Program-made: the position numbers and the translations under genes
Assembly: GCA_024643945.1 (NCBI GenBank)
Contig: JAHELX010000044.1
Coordinates: 1-19,257 of the forward strand
Direction: 5' to 3'
Origin: Anaerolineales bacterium
GTDB taxonomy: Bacteria; Chloroflexota; Anaerolineae; 4572-78; NAK82
Length of the DNA: 19,257 bases
Notes under the pieces: generated by a model
Told to the model about the DNA's origin: nothing
Databases searched by the model: none
What the model saw: the letters and a program-made list of their open reading frames with translations, nothing else
In this document: positions 1 to 7,801 of the stretch, one piece after another
Position numbering within the stretch: position 1 is the stretch's first letter
How the letters are laid out: each line of letters begins with the position of its first letter

Positions 1-992
1 GCCCCTCGGGCATCTTTCGGGCACTGCGCACCATCCCGGTGATGTTGGGCATCGTCAAGGATATGGAGTGCCACTGCCCCAACGCAGTCTTGCTGAACTA
101 TACCAATCCCATGGCCATGTTGTGTCGGGCTATGCAGCGCGAATCGTTCATCCGGCTTACCGGTCTTTGCCACAGTGTACAGGGGACTGCCGAGATGCTG
201 GCCGGTTGGATCGGGGCGCCGTACGAAGAAATTACTTACACATGCGCAGGCATCAATCACCAGGCATGGTACCTTAAGTACGAGTGGAACGGCAAAGACG
301 CCTACCCTCTGATCCGCGAGGCCATGGAGAAACCCGAGGTTTACAATGAAGAAATCGTCCGCAACGAGATGTTCCTGCATCTGGACTACTACGTCACCGA
401 ATCGAGCGGGCACAACTCGGAGTACAACTGGTGGTTCCGCAAGCGCCCCGACCTGATCGAAAAGTATTGCACCCACGGCACGGGATGGAACCCGGGCGAG
501 CATGCCTACATCTTGAAAGAGTATCAGATGAGAGAACATACCTGGAAAGATGAGGCAAAAGCATGGTTCGCCGAGGAAACTCCGATCAGTCTGGAGCGGG
601 AGCACGAATACGCAGCCTACATTATCAATGCCTTGAAGGGAGGGGAGATCTTCTCCTTCAACGGCAACGTGCCCAACACCGGGCTGATCAGCGGCCTGCC
701 GGAGGGAGCGTGTGTGGAAGTGCCTGTCTATGTGGATAAAGCAGGTTTTCACCCGGTTCACGTGGGGGCGTTGCCTCCCCAATGCTTGACCCTGGTTCAC
801 ATCAGTGTGATGAGCGAGGAGATGGCCGTCGAGGCCGCCTTGAGTGGGGATCCACGCCTGGTTTTCCAGGCCATCGCCTATGATCCATTGACGGCGGCAG
901 TGCTCTCACTGGCCGAGATCAAAGACATGGTCAACGAGATGCTCCAACAGAACCGCGACTATCTGCCCCAGTTCAAACATCTCAAAGTATAA
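1..992 (+). CDS. GH4 family NAD-dependent alpha-glycosidase (5' end missing)
   Basis: The reading frame is open to the left edge (first full codon at 3), so the N-terminal Rossmann part, roughly 110-120 residues, lies outside the window. The visible part starts in the segment that reads GGLFKALRTLP in the second GH4 of this window. Counting from the Met at 39, it shows NYTNPM at 20-25, GLCHS with the metal-ligand Cys at 44, AGINHQAW with the ligand His at 74, and ESSGHNSEY. These are GH4 hallmarks. GH4 enzymes use NAD+ and a divalent metal (usually Mn2+) and cleave by oxidation at C3 and elimination. There is no phosphate-recognition evidence either way. The protein is most like the MelA/alpha-galactosidase branch and is expected in the cytoplasm. 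It lies upstream of the regulator of a sugar-import locus and is a clear paralogue of the GH4 at 9750. The exact sugar is not known; an alpha-galactosaminide is possible from context. Confidence 0.93.
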   Translation, partial: PSGIFRALRTIPVMLGIVKDMECHCPNAVLLNYTNPMAMLCRAMQRESFIRLTGLCHSVQGTAEMLAGWIGAPYEEITYTCAGINHQAWYLKYEWNGKDAYPLIREAMEKPEVYNEEIVRNEMFLHLDYYVTESSGHNSEYNWWFRKRPDLIEKYCTHGTGWNPGEHAYILKEYQMREHTWKDEAKAWFAEETPISLEREHEYAAYIINALKGGEIFSFNGNVPNTGLISGLPEGACVEVPVYVDKAGFHPVHVGALPPQCLTLVHISVMSEEMAVEAALSGDPRLVFQAIAYDPLTAAVLSLAEIKDMVNEMLQQNRDYLPQFKHLKV

Positions 993-1020
993 GCGTTTCG
1001 TCTGGCAGGTAGTATGTGCT

Positions 1021-1164
1021 GTAACTACTCCGCCTACCCTCCCAGAGCAAAGCCCCCCCACGGGGCAGGTTGCATTCACTGGACATCGTACGTCTGAATT
1101 GTCGAGTGTAGCAACGGTTTCTTCTTTGGCGCTTGCCTGAAACTGCGGGAGGGTAGGCAGTTAC
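1021..1164. repeat. Inverted repeat pair, MITE-like
   Basis: The 365 nt between the GH4 stop and the regulator start hold no gene. The right arm 1147-1164 (GGGAGGGTAGGCAGTTAC) is the reverse complement of the left arm 1021-1043, apart from an extra run of about five bases inside the left arm. The inner 12 bp (1032-1043 with 1147-1158) match perfectly. The arms enclose about 100 nt, including a small GCCCC/GGGGC hairpin at 1052-1066. This is the layout of a small non-autonomous element or a long-range stem. I see no clear target-site duplication. Confidence 0.5.
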
Positions 1165-1251
1165 CTGGAATTCTGCATTCCTCAGTCTTCACCATTTTTG
1201 AAACACGCCCTGCCCTGAAATTCAACATTTAGATAGTCACGAGCGCATGTT

Positions 1252-1281
1252 GTTTTGATTCAGGCTGAATTTGATCAAAAC
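1252..1281. promoter_or_regulatory. Nested palindrome, candidate DeoR-type operator
   Basis: Outer arms GTTTTGAT (1252-1259) and ATCAAAAC (1274-1281) are perfect inverted repeats. Inside sits a second perfect palindrome, ATTCAGGCTGAAT (1258-1270). The site ends 3 nt upstream of the -35 box of the regulator gene, where an autoregulatory DeoR-family protein could bind. That the DeoR-type protein binds here is inference. Confidence 0.5.
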
Positions 1282-1284
1282 CTA

Positions 1285-1313
1285 TTGACATTGATGACTG
1301 ATTATGATAAAAT
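1285..1313 (+). promoter_or_regulatory. Sigma70-type promoter of the regulator operon
   Basis: The -35 box TTGACA (1285-1290) is consensus. A 17-nt spacer leads to TAAAAT (1308-1313), one base from the consensus -10. The predicted start near 1320 leaves a leader of about 38 nt before the ATG at 1358. The promoter would drive the DeoR-type gene and the SIS gene that overlaps it, and probably the amidohydrolase. Confidence 0.7.
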
Positions 1314-1357
1314 TGGGACGGATTTAGTTTCGATTATGTTTGAACCCTGGAGGCGAT

Positions 1358-2155
1358 ATGGCTGCTTTATTAAAGGAAGAACGCCAGCAACTAATTTTGG
1401 AGACTGTTCGCGGTAGCCGGCAGGTTACCGTCGCCGAATTGAGCGACCGCTTTGACGTCAGCGAGGTCACTATCCGGCGTGACCTGCGCGCAATGGCTGA
1501 GCAGGGCATACTGCGCCGTGCTCATGGCGGGGCCGTCGCAGCGGTCCCCGCACCCCCTGAGCCGCCCGTAGTCCAACGCATGATCCAGGCGGAGCACTGC
1601 AAGGAATGTATTGGCCGCGCTGCGGCCTCCCTGGTATCAGATGGTGACTCAGTCTTCATTGGTTCGGGCTCTACTACCGCCTACGTTGCTCGCTACCTGG
1701 TTGACCGCAAGAATCTGACAGTGGTCACCAACGCTTTGACCGTCGCCACTGAACTGGCCGCCGCCGAGGGTGTGACAGTCGTGGTCACAGGTGGCATGAT
1801 GCGTGCCTCAGAGCTTTCCCTGGTGGGCCACATCACCGAGCAGGCCCTGCGCGAAGTGCGAGTGGATAAGGTCATTATGGGCATGCGGGCCATTAGCCTG
1901 GACGCAGGTATGACCAACGACTATCTACCCGAAGTGATGACCGACCGCACCATCATTCAGATGGCGCCGGAATTGATCGTTGTGGCCGACCACACCAAAT
2001 TCGGCAAGGTTGCCTCCGCGTACCTGGCATCGGTACAGCGCATTTCCACTTTGGTGACCGACTCGGACTCCAACTCCGAGATACTGGCCCGTTTAGAGGC
2101 AATGGGGGTTCGAATCATTGTAGCTGGCCCAGATGGGGAGGAAGATCACACATGA
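1358..2155 (+). CDS. DeoR family transcriptional regulator
   Basis: A 265-residue sugar-phosphate-responsive repressor type. The N-terminal winged HTH (about residues 6-60) has the family pattern VTVAELSDRFDVSEVTIRRD followed by HGGA. The C-terminal DeoRC effector domain begins around residue 80 and has the glycine-rich IGSGSTT loop, with TNALTVATEL and VVTGGMMR further on, as in the ISOCOT fold. I chose ATG 1358 because GGAGG lies at 1349-1353; a TTG at 1340 is in frame but would start upstream of that ribosome-binding site. The stop overlaps the next start by 4 nt (ATGA), so regulator and SIS enzyme are likely translationally coupled. DeoR/AgaR-type proteins commonly respond to phosphorylated sugars. 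An effector such as tagatose-6-phosphate or galactosamine-6-phosphate would fit but is inferred. Confidence 0.93.
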   Translation: MAALLKEERQQLILETVRGSRQVTVAELSDRFDVSEVTIRRDLRAMAEQGILRRAHGGAVAAVPAPPEPPVVQRMIQAEHCKECIGRAAASLVSDGDSVFIGSGSTTAYVARYLVDRKNLTVVTNALTVATELAAAEGVTVVVTGGMMRASELSLVGHITEQALREVRVDKVIMGMRAISLDAGMTNDYLPEVMTDRTIIQMAPELIVVADHTKFGKVASAYLASVQRISTLVTDSDSNSEILARLEAMGVRIIVAGPDGEEDHT

Positions 2156-3201
2156 CAAGAAACTCGCATACCTGGCAAGAGATCCTCAGTCAACCCCAGG
2201 TCTGGCAAATGACCCTGGAGGCCTTCGTCGCCAGCCAGTCAGCGCTGCAAGACTTTCTTGATCAAGCGAACTTTGACCAAATCCTCGTCGCCGGATGTGG
2301 GTCTACTCACTACCTGGCCCAGGCTGCCGCGGCGACCTTCAGCCATCGTACCGGTATCCCTGCCCGCGCCCTTCCCTCCTCTGAATTGTGGCTTTTCACC
2401 CATACAGTTCTCCCCAGCAGGACGCTCTTACTCGCTGTCTCTCGCTCGGGAACGACGACGGAGACATTGCTCGCGCTGCGTCGCTTCCGGGAGACCCAAG
2501 GGGGGCCCGTTCTTACCGTCACCTGTTATCCTGAAAGCCCGCTGGCCCAAAGGGCCGATTTCACGTTAGCTGCTCCTGACGCACAGGAGCACTCTGTCGC
2601 GCAGACCCGTTCCTTCACCAGCATGTTTCTGCTCACCCAAGCCCTGGCTGCTGTTCTGGCTAGCGATAAGGGGAGATTGGAACGCTTGCGTCGGCTTCCC
2701 GATGTCCTCGCTGGTTTGGTGGATCGGCTGGGGGACTTACCCCAGGAGTTGGGGCGAGCCTTGGACATCGAGCGCATCTTCTTCCTTGGAGGCGGCCCGC
2801 TCTATGGCCTGGCCAATGAGGCCATGCTCAAGACGAAGGAGATGTCCCTTTCTCATTCAGAAGCCTATCACCCTTTAGAATTTCGCCACGGGCCGATGTC
2901 TCTGGCGGATGAGCACACTCTGGTGGTGGGGCTCCTGTCCGACACAGGGTTGGCTGAGGAACTCTCCGTGCTAACGGATATGAAGGAATTAGGGGCGCGT
3001 ACGTTAGCGCTGGCCGAGGATGCTTCACTGTTTGCCGGCTGGCAGCCCGATCACGTCGTCGAATTGCGTAGCGGCCTGGACGAGTGGGAGCGCGGGCCGC
3101 TTTACCTGCCAATAGTCCAGCGCATAGCCTACCATCGGGCGCTGGCGAAGGGGCTAAATCCGGACCGTCCGCGCAATCTACAAGCAGTCGTCGAACTATG
3201 A
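2152..3201 (+). CDS. agaS: Double-SIS-domain sugar-phosphate isomerase/deaminase, AgaS-like
   Basis: 349 residues with two SIS domains, like the isomerase half of GlmS and like AgaS (COG2222). The N-terminus has the T..EI..QP..W pattern seen in AgaS-type proteins. The first SIS domain shows AGCGSTHYLA (47-56) and the phosphate-binding SRSGTTTET (97-105), then QTRSFTSM. The second SIS domain shows GGGPLYGLANEAMLKTKEM and ends in EAYHPLEFRHGP, which holds the usual catalytic Glu/His region. AgaS-type enzymes convert galactosamine-6-phosphate to tagatose-6-phosphate plus ammonia. The LacD-like aldolase, GatZ-like protein and PfkB kinase downstream support a product of that kind. Glucosamine-6-phosphate deaminase or a fructosamine-type deglycase are alternatives. 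The gene overlaps the regulator by 4 nt and is followed 6 nt later by the amidohydrolase. Confidence 0.85.
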   Translation: MTRNSHTWQEILSQPQVWQMTLEAFVASQSALQDFLDQANFDQILVAGCGSTHYLAQAAAATFSHRTGIPARALPSSELWLFTHTVLPSRTLLLAVSRSGTTTETLLALRRFRETQGGPVLTVTCYPESPLAQRADFTLAAPDAQEHSVAQTRSFTSMFLLTQALAAVLASDKGRLERLRRLPDVLAGLVDRLGDLPQELGRALDIERIFFLGGGPLYGLANEAMLKTKEMSLSHSEAYHPLEFRHGPMSLADEHTLVVGLLSDTGLAEELSVLTDMKELGARTLALAEDASLFAGWQPDHVVELRSGLDEWERGPLYLPIVQRIAYHRALAKGLNPDRPRNLQAVVEL

Positions 3202-3207
3202 GGTGCA

Positions 3208-4200
3208 ATGCACACAATTCAGGTCATTGATGCGCATATGCACGTCCACCCCGACATGGTGGCCGCTCTGGCAGCTATCATGGAGGCCAACCACCTGAGC
3301 CATGTAATCAACCTGGGCATCTTTGAGGTGTTGGGCATTCCGTTCCAGGAAGGCATGGACGCCTTTCGCAAAGTGCTGGGCGACCGCGTGCTTTACTTCC
3401 CCACGCCTGACTTCAGGGATACCTCCTCAGGCTTTGGCGAGCGCATGGCGGAGGACTTGGAGCGCAAGGTAGACGCAGGAGCCAAGGGTCTCAAGATCTT
3501 TAAAGAATTCGGGTTGCGCTACAGAGACACCGACGACAACCTGATTCCCGTAGACGACCCTCGCCTGGACTCTCTGTGGGCCAGGGCTGGCGAACTGGGT
3601 GTGCCTGTGCTCATCCACACTGCCGACCCGGTAGCCTTTTTCCAGCCGCTGGACGAGAACAACGAGCGCTGGGAGGAGTTGCAACTGCACCCCAACTGGC
3701 ACTTCGGCCGGCCAGAGTTCCCTGACCACGACACATTGCTGGCCCAGCGCAACCGCGTCATCGAGCGGCATCCCGATACAACTTTCATCGGCGCGCACCT
3801 GGGCAACTATCCGGAGAACCTGACCTATGTAGATGCCTGCTTGGACCGCTATCCCAACTTCTACGTGGACACATGTGCCCGCATTGGCGAGATTGGCCGT
3901 CACCCGGCACATGAGGTACGAGCGTTCTTTCTCAAGCACCAGGACCGCGTGATCTTTGGTACTGACCTGGTGCTCGGGTGGGAGGAGTTTGAGGAACAGG
4001 ATCAGGAAGATCTTTCGGAAGTCAAGCGTTTTTACGACGTTCATTGGCGCTTCTTTGAGACGGGTGAGCAGCAGATCGAATACCCGGGCTTCCCCATCCA
4101 GGGCCGTTGGAAGGTGGACGCTATCCACTTACCGGACGCGGTTCTGGAAAAACTGTACGTCCGAAACGCGCAGCGGTTGATCCCTGGATTACGGGAATAA
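3208..4200 (+). CDS. Amidohydrolase family (Amidohydro_2) metal-dependent hydrolase
   Basis: 330 residues forming a metal-dependent TIM barrel of the COG2159 type. The N-terminus carries the HxH motif (His10 and His12 in DAHMHVH). Other likely metal or catalytic positions are the Lys in KGLKIFKE (about 96), His137 in VLIHTAD, His197 in IGAHLGN and Asp253 in FGTDL. No signal peptide is seen, so it is cytoplasmic. A GAGG overlapping the upstream stop serves as ribosome-binding site for ATG 3208. Substrates in this family are very diverse (decarboxylation, lactone or amide hydrolysis). Within an amino-sugar locus, deacetylation or lactone opening are possible, but it is not the AgaA/NagA subfamily and no substrate can be read from the sequence. 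Confidence 0.88.
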   Translation: MHTIQVIDAHMHVHPDMVAALAAIMEANHLSHVINLGIFEVLGIPFQEGMDAFRKVLGDRVLYFPTPDFRDTSSGFGERMAEDLERKVDAGAKGLKIFKEFGLRYRDTDDNLIPVDDPRLDSLWARAGELGVPVLIHTADPVAFFQPLDENNERWEELQLHPNWHFGRPEFPDHDTLLAQRNRVIERHPDTTFIGAHLGNYPENLTYVDACLDRYPNFYVDTCARIGEIGRHPAHEVRAFFLKHQDRVIFGTDLVLGWEEFEEQDQEDLSEVKRFYDVHWRFFETGEQQIEYPGFPIQGRWKVDAIHLPDAVLEKLYVRNAQRLIPGLRE

Positions 4201-4355
4201 GCCCAACGATTACGCCTTCTACACGCCGCAGGCCGGCGACCACGCTCAAGGTAGCCTTCGAAAGTTCGCTGCTCATCGAGGCCGTGCCTCAGGGAGATTG
4301 ATATGAAGGAGGTGAGCGCTAGCGAGGTGCGAAAGAGTGACCTATCCAGACGGGC

Positions 4356-4384
4356 TTGTCCTAAGTTTCCTGAAACTTGGACAA
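4356..4384. promoter_or_regulatory. 29-bp near-perfect palindrome upstream of the binding-protein gene
   Basis: Left arm TTGTCCTAAGTTTC (4356-4369) and right arm GAAACTTGGACAA (4372-4384) pair fully apart from one unpaired T, with a 2-nt centre. It is an operator candidate, or a hairpin that guards the 5' end of the binding-protein mRNA, whose start codon is 55 nt downstream. It could also be a copy of a dispersed short repeat. The rest of 4201-4439 holds no convincing gene. The frame ending at 4299 (TLKVAFESSLLIEA...) reads like the tail of a lost coding sequence. Confidence 0.5.
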
Positions 4385-4439
4385 ACCTCTTCAGGCCGTG
4401 CGATTCGAGACGATACGAAACCGCAAAAGGAGGGAAGTG

Positions 4440-5804
4440 ATGGAAAAGCGCATATTCTTGAGCGTGTTTGCTGTTTTACTGGTTGTCAGTCTGGCCGCCT
4501 GTGGGTCGGCTCAGACTGCGGTGCCGGTTGCCCCTGAGAAACCTGCAGTTACTGAGGCGGCAAAAACCGCCGAGGCACCAAAAGCCGCTGAGGCACCCGC
4601 AGAGGCAGTGGAGATCACCTTTATGGCCTGGGGTGCTCCAGAGGAACTGACAGTCTGGCAGCAAATTGCTGACGAGTTCCACGCTGCCAACCCCAACATC
4701 ACGGTGAAGATGGACGTGTCCGAATGGGACTCATACTGGACTAAGCTGGACACCCTGTTTGCGGGCGGGACACCCCCGGACGTGTTTGCTATGGACGCGC
4801 CGCTCTTCCTCGACTGGCAAAGCCGCGGGGTGCTGCTGAACTTGCAGTCCTACATCGACGCCACCCCTGGTTTCCTGGATGATGTTTATGAGCAGACCCT
4901 CTCGGGCTACAAGCTGGCAGACGGGTACTACGGTCTGCCGCGTGACTTCCAGACCATCGTCATGTACTACAACAAGGACATGTTCGACGCCGCTGGGGTG
5001 GAGTACCCCAAGGAGGGCTGGACGTGGCAGGACCTACGCGAGATGGCCAAGAAGTTGACCGTGGACAAGAACGGTGACGGCAAGACTGACCAGTACGGCT
5101 ACTCCTGCGACCTGTGGGACATGGAGCTGTGCTGGAGTGAGGCCATCTGGGCCTATGGCGGCGATGTCATCAGCTCCGACTACACCCAGACCCTGATCGG
5201 CGAGCCCAAGGCGCGTGAGGCCTGGAAGCTGTTCTATGATATGACGTTTGTAGACAAGTCCATGCCCGATACGATCGCCGCCGGTGAATATGGTTATGAC
5301 CTGTTGCAGGCTGGTGTGGCGGCAATGTGGCCCCATGGACACTGGGCAATGCCTGCATATAAAGACGTCGAGTTCCAGTGGGACGTGGCTCCTATGCCCA
5401 CCGGTCCCGCCGGGCAGGCGACCAGCGTCAACAGCGCCGGGTTTGTCATCGCCAAGGACTCGAAACACCCGGACGCAGCCTGGGAGTTCGTCAAGTACGC
5501 CCTCAGCCAGACCGGCCAGACCCGTCTGACCGAACTGGGCCTGGCCATCCCGGTGCTCAAGTCTGTTGCTGAAAGCCCGGTCTTCCTTGAGCAGGATGTA
5601 AACGGACGGGCGATCAACCAGAAGGTCTTCCTGGACTCGCTGGAGTATGCCCATCTCAAGCCGATCTTCAGGGGCTATACGGAGTGGTCCGGCGCAATCG
5701 GTGATGGTATGGCCGATATTTGGGCTGGGGAAGCTGAGCTAGACGCGACCCTGGATGAGGCCGTGGCCGACGCCGACGCGGTGCTGGCAGAGCAACAACA
5801 GTAG
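4440..5804 (+). CDS. Sugar ABC transporter substrate-binding lipoprotein (family 1, CUT1)
   Basis: 454 residues. Residues 1-20 are a lipoprotein signal peptide with lipobox LAAC and lipid-modified Cys21. A low-complexity linker rich in Ala, Glu, Pro and Lys follows (about 25-55, with AEAPKAAEAPAEA repeats), then a family 1 extracellular solute-binding domain: EITFMAWG start, TLFAGGTPPDVFAMD, GYYGLPRDFQTIVMYYNKDMFD and PDAAWEFVKYALS. It is anchored outside the membrane and delivers a sugar or oligosaccharide to the two permeases downstream. ATG 4440 is chosen because AGGAGG sits at 4428-4433 and the signal peptide begins there; a TTG at 4377 would add 21 unsuitable residues. A 230-nt gap with a stable hairpin separates it from the permeases, common where the binding protein is needed in excess. 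The ligand is unknown; amino-sugar oligomers are suggested by GH114 nearby. Confidence 0.95.
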   Translation: MEKRIFLSVFAVLLVVSLAACGSAQTAVPVAPEKPAVTEAAKTAEAPKAAEAPAEAVEITFMAWGAPEELTVWQQIADEFHAANPNITVKMDVSEWDSYWTKLDTLFAGGTPPDVFAMDAPLFLDWQSRGVLLNLQSYIDATPGFLDDVYEQTLSGYKLADGYYGLPRDFQTIVMYYNKDMFDAAGVEYPKEGWTWQDLREMAKKLTVDKNGDGKTDQYGYSCDLWDMELCWSEAIWAYGGDVISSDYTQTLIGEPKAREAWKLFYDMTFVDKSMPDTIAAGEYGYDLLQAGVAAMWPHGHWAMPAYKDVEFQWDVAPMPTGPAGQATSVNSAGFVIAKDSKHPDAAWEFVKYALSQTGQTRLTELGLAIPVLKSVAESPVFLEQDVNGRAINQKVFLDSLEYAHLKPIFRGYTEWSGAIGDGMADIWAGEAELDATLDEAVADADAVLAEQQQ

Positions 5805-5906
5805 TAGCCGCATTTCGGTTCTCACCCCTGGCCTCCCTCCAGAACTGAGAGAGGGGATTCCTACTCTCTCCCAGAATGCTTCAGGGGCGGACAGGGTTAG
5901 CGCAAC

Positions 5907-5946
5907 GCTTTTGTAGGGGCGCCACATACGTCGTCCCTACAAAAGC
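5907..5946. repeat. Hairpin-forming inverted repeat between binding protein and permeases
   Basis: GCTTTTGTAGGG (5907-5918) pairs perfectly with CCCTACAAAAGC (5935-5946). One G-U pair and two more pairs extend the stem to about 15 bp around a 10-nt loop. There is no T-run after it, so it is not a classic terminator. A processing or mRNA-stability hairpin, or a copy of a dispersed GTAGGG-type repeat, fits better. A second small repeat, GAGAGAG/CTCTCTC, lies upstream within 5845-5872. The rest of 5805-6034 shows no gene. Confidence 0.6.
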
Positions 5947-6034
5947 ACCCTCGAATTCTTCGTCCTCCCCGTCTGCCCTTGAACCCAGAATAAAGAGAGG
6001 GTAAGGTCAGGGAGGAGGACGAGTATCCAGGAAA

Positions 6035-6931
6035 ATGTCAATGGAAGCATCTGGAATTAAGCCATTGAGAGGGGAGCGTTTCTGGCTGGGGGTGTTGCTG
6101 GCTCCCACCATCATAGGCCTGATGTTCGGCACGCTGGGGTCGGTGGCGGCAACGCTCCTCATCAGCCTCACCGATTGGGATCTGCTCACCCCGCCGCAAT
6201 GGGTGGGGCTGACAAATTACATCAAACTGTTCACCGACAAAGATCTGCTCGAATCCTTTCTGAACACGATCAAATTTAGCGCCATGTACGTGCCGGGCGT
6301 TGTTGTGGTGTCGCTGGCCGTGGCGGTGCTGATGAATCGCAGGATTCACGGCATCAGCCTGTACCGCACGATGTATTTTTTGCCGGTGGTCACTTCAGCC
6401 GTCGCGGCGGCCCTGGTGTGGCAAATGATCTACGGTCGGGACACCGGCCTGTTGAATTACGTGATCGAGCGGTTGGGTGGCGAGCCGGTATGCTGGCTCT
6501 GCCCCAGCAAAGCCCTGTATTCGGTCGTGATCGTGAACGTTTGGGGCGCTATTGGCGAGGGGATGATCATCTTCCTGGCCGGGCTGCAAGCCATCCCACG
6601 CGACTATTACGAAGCTGCTACGGTGGACGGCGCCAGTGGCTGGCAGCGGTTTTTCCGCATCACCGTGCCATTGGTCACCCCCAGCATTTTCTTCCAAACA
6701 CTGATCACGACGATCAATGCCTTCCAGGCCTACGAATATATTTATATGCTTACCCGGCGCGGCCAGGGGGATAGCTCGGTCCCGGTGGTCGTATTTTCTA
6801 TCTACCGCCGTGGATTCAATTTCTTCCGCATGGGCGAGGCCAGTGCTCTGGCAATAGAACTGGCTGTCATGGTGATTGCACTCATGGCAGTTTACTTCTG
6901 GCTGGAACGCCGTTACGTGGTGTATGAATAG
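6035..6931 (+). CDS. Sugar ABC transporter permease, MalF/UgpA type
   Basis: 298 residues with about six membrane segments; the first is around residues 15-40 (WLGVLLAPTIIGLMFGTL). The cytoplasmic EAA loop reads EAATVDGASGWQRFFRITVP, the site where the shared ATPase docks. The length and the TDWDLLTPPQWVGLTNY segment fit the CUT1 permease 1 class. No in-frame start lies upstream. The ATG at 6035 has only a weak AGGA close by, since GGAGGAGG at 6011-6018 is about 17 nt away; the ATG at 6041 is an alternative. It pairs with the permease 5 nt downstream and with the binding protein at 4440. Confidence 0.94.
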   Translation: MSMEASGIKPLRGERFWLGVLLAPTIIGLMFGTLGSVAATLLISLTDWDLLTPPQWVGLTNYIKLFTDKDLLESFLNTIKFSAMYVPGVVVVSLAVAVLMNRRIHGISLYRTMYFLPVVTSAVAAALVWQMIYGRDTGLLNYVIERLGGEPVCWLCPSKALYSVVIVNVWGAIGEGMIIFLAGLQAIPRDYYEAATVDGASGWQRFFRITVPLVTPSIFFQTLITTINAFQAYEYIYMLTRRGQGDSSVPVVVFSIYRRGFNFFRMGEASALAIELAVMVIALMAVYFWLERRYVVYE

Positions 6932-6942
6932 GAGATATGGCT

Positions 6943-7794
6943 ATGAAGATTTCCCCCGGCCTTCGCGCACGCAATAACCTCCTGGATTCTGGAACGTATC
7001 TCTTGCTCTCCCTGGTAGCTGTCATCATGGTGACACCCTTTCTGTGGATGGTCGCCACCTCGTTCAAGTTGCCGGCCGATCAATACACCAAGACTCTGAT
7101 TCCCGATCCGGCCACGCTCGACAACTTCAAGGAACTGTGGCAGCATTTGCCGTTCCCGCGCTTGCTTTTCAACAGCTTCAAGTTGTCTATCCTGGCTACT
7201 ATCGGACAGTTACTGACCTGCTCCATGGGCGCTTTTGCCTTCGCCGTGGTAAGGTTCCGCGGCCGCAACCTGCTCTTTACTCTGCTGCTGATCACGCTGA
7301 TGGTCCCGGGGCAGGTCGCGCTCATTCCCAACTTCATCGTGTTCAAGTGGCTTGGCCTGATCGGCACACAGGCGCCGCTGTGGCTGCCATCTTTTTGGGG
7401 GGGTGCCTTTGGCACGTTTCTGCTGCGACAGTACTTCTTGACCATTCCACGTGACCTGGCCGAGGCCGCCCGCGTGGATGGTGCCTCGCTGATGCAAATC
7501 TTCTGGCGCGTCTATCTGCCCTTATCCAAACCGGCTCTGGCGGCGTTGTCCATTTTCGTCTTCCAGTGGTCATGGAATGATTTGCTACACCCTCTTGTCT
7601 ATCTGCCCACTGATATGCAAAGGACGACCCTAACGGTTGGGCTGGCCTTTTTCCAGCAGCAACTGGTCATGGGGGGCAAATTCACAGTGTTGATGTCCGG
7701 TGCTCTGATCAGCATCCTGCCGCTCATTTTGGTATTTTTCATCGCCCAAAAGCAGTTCGTCGAAGGCATTGCTCTGACCGGCGTCAAGCGGTAG
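6943..7794 (+). CDS. Sugar ABC transporter permease, MalG/UgpE type
   Basis: 283 residues, six predicted membrane segments, with the CUT1 permease 2 landmarks: PFLWMVATSFK near the N-terminus, VPGQVALIPNFI in the middle and EAA loop EAARVDGASLMQIFWRVYLP. GGAG at 6931-6934 lies 8 nt from ATG 6943 but only 2 nt from ATG 6937, so 6943 is preferred; the difference is two residues. It forms the channel with the product of 6035-6931. No MalK/MsmX-type ATPase is encoded in the window, so the transporter probably uses a shared ATPase encoded elsewhere, as is common for this class. Confidence 0.94.
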   Translation: MKISPGLRARNNLLDSGTYLLLSLVAVIMVTPFLWMVATSFKLPADQYTKTLIPDPATLDNFKELWQHLPFPRLLFNSFKLSILATIGQLLTCSMGAFAFAVVRFRGRNLLFTLLLITLMVPGQVALIPNFIVFKWLGLIGTQAPLWLPSFWGGAFGTFLLRQYFLTIPRDLAEAARVDGASLMQIFWRVYLPLSKPALAALSIFVFQWSWNDLLHPLVYLPTDMQRTTLTVGLAFFQQQLVMGGKFTVLMSGALISILPLILVFFIAQKQFVEGIALTGVKR

Positions 7795-7801
7795 GTGAAC
7801 C

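Noticed and set aside
1324..1597. Short antisense frames over the regulator start
   Set aside because: They overlap the conserved helix-turn-helix coding region and have no support.
3427..4128. 233-codon open frame antisense to the amidohydrolase
   Set aside because: It is the complement shadow of a well-supported amidohydrolase, has no ribosome-binding site and no recognisable domain.
4303..4440. 45-codon ORF as a firm gene
   Set aside because: No homology is recognisable and it crosses a palindrome, so it is kept only as an observation.
5034..5654. 206-codon open frame antisense to the binding-protein gene
   Set aside because: It shadows a clear solute-binding protein in codon-biased GC-rich DNA and has no family features.
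5845..5872. GAGAGAG/CTCTCTC as a terminator after the binding-protein gene
   Set aside because: The stem is low-complexity and only 7 bp, with no T-run following it.
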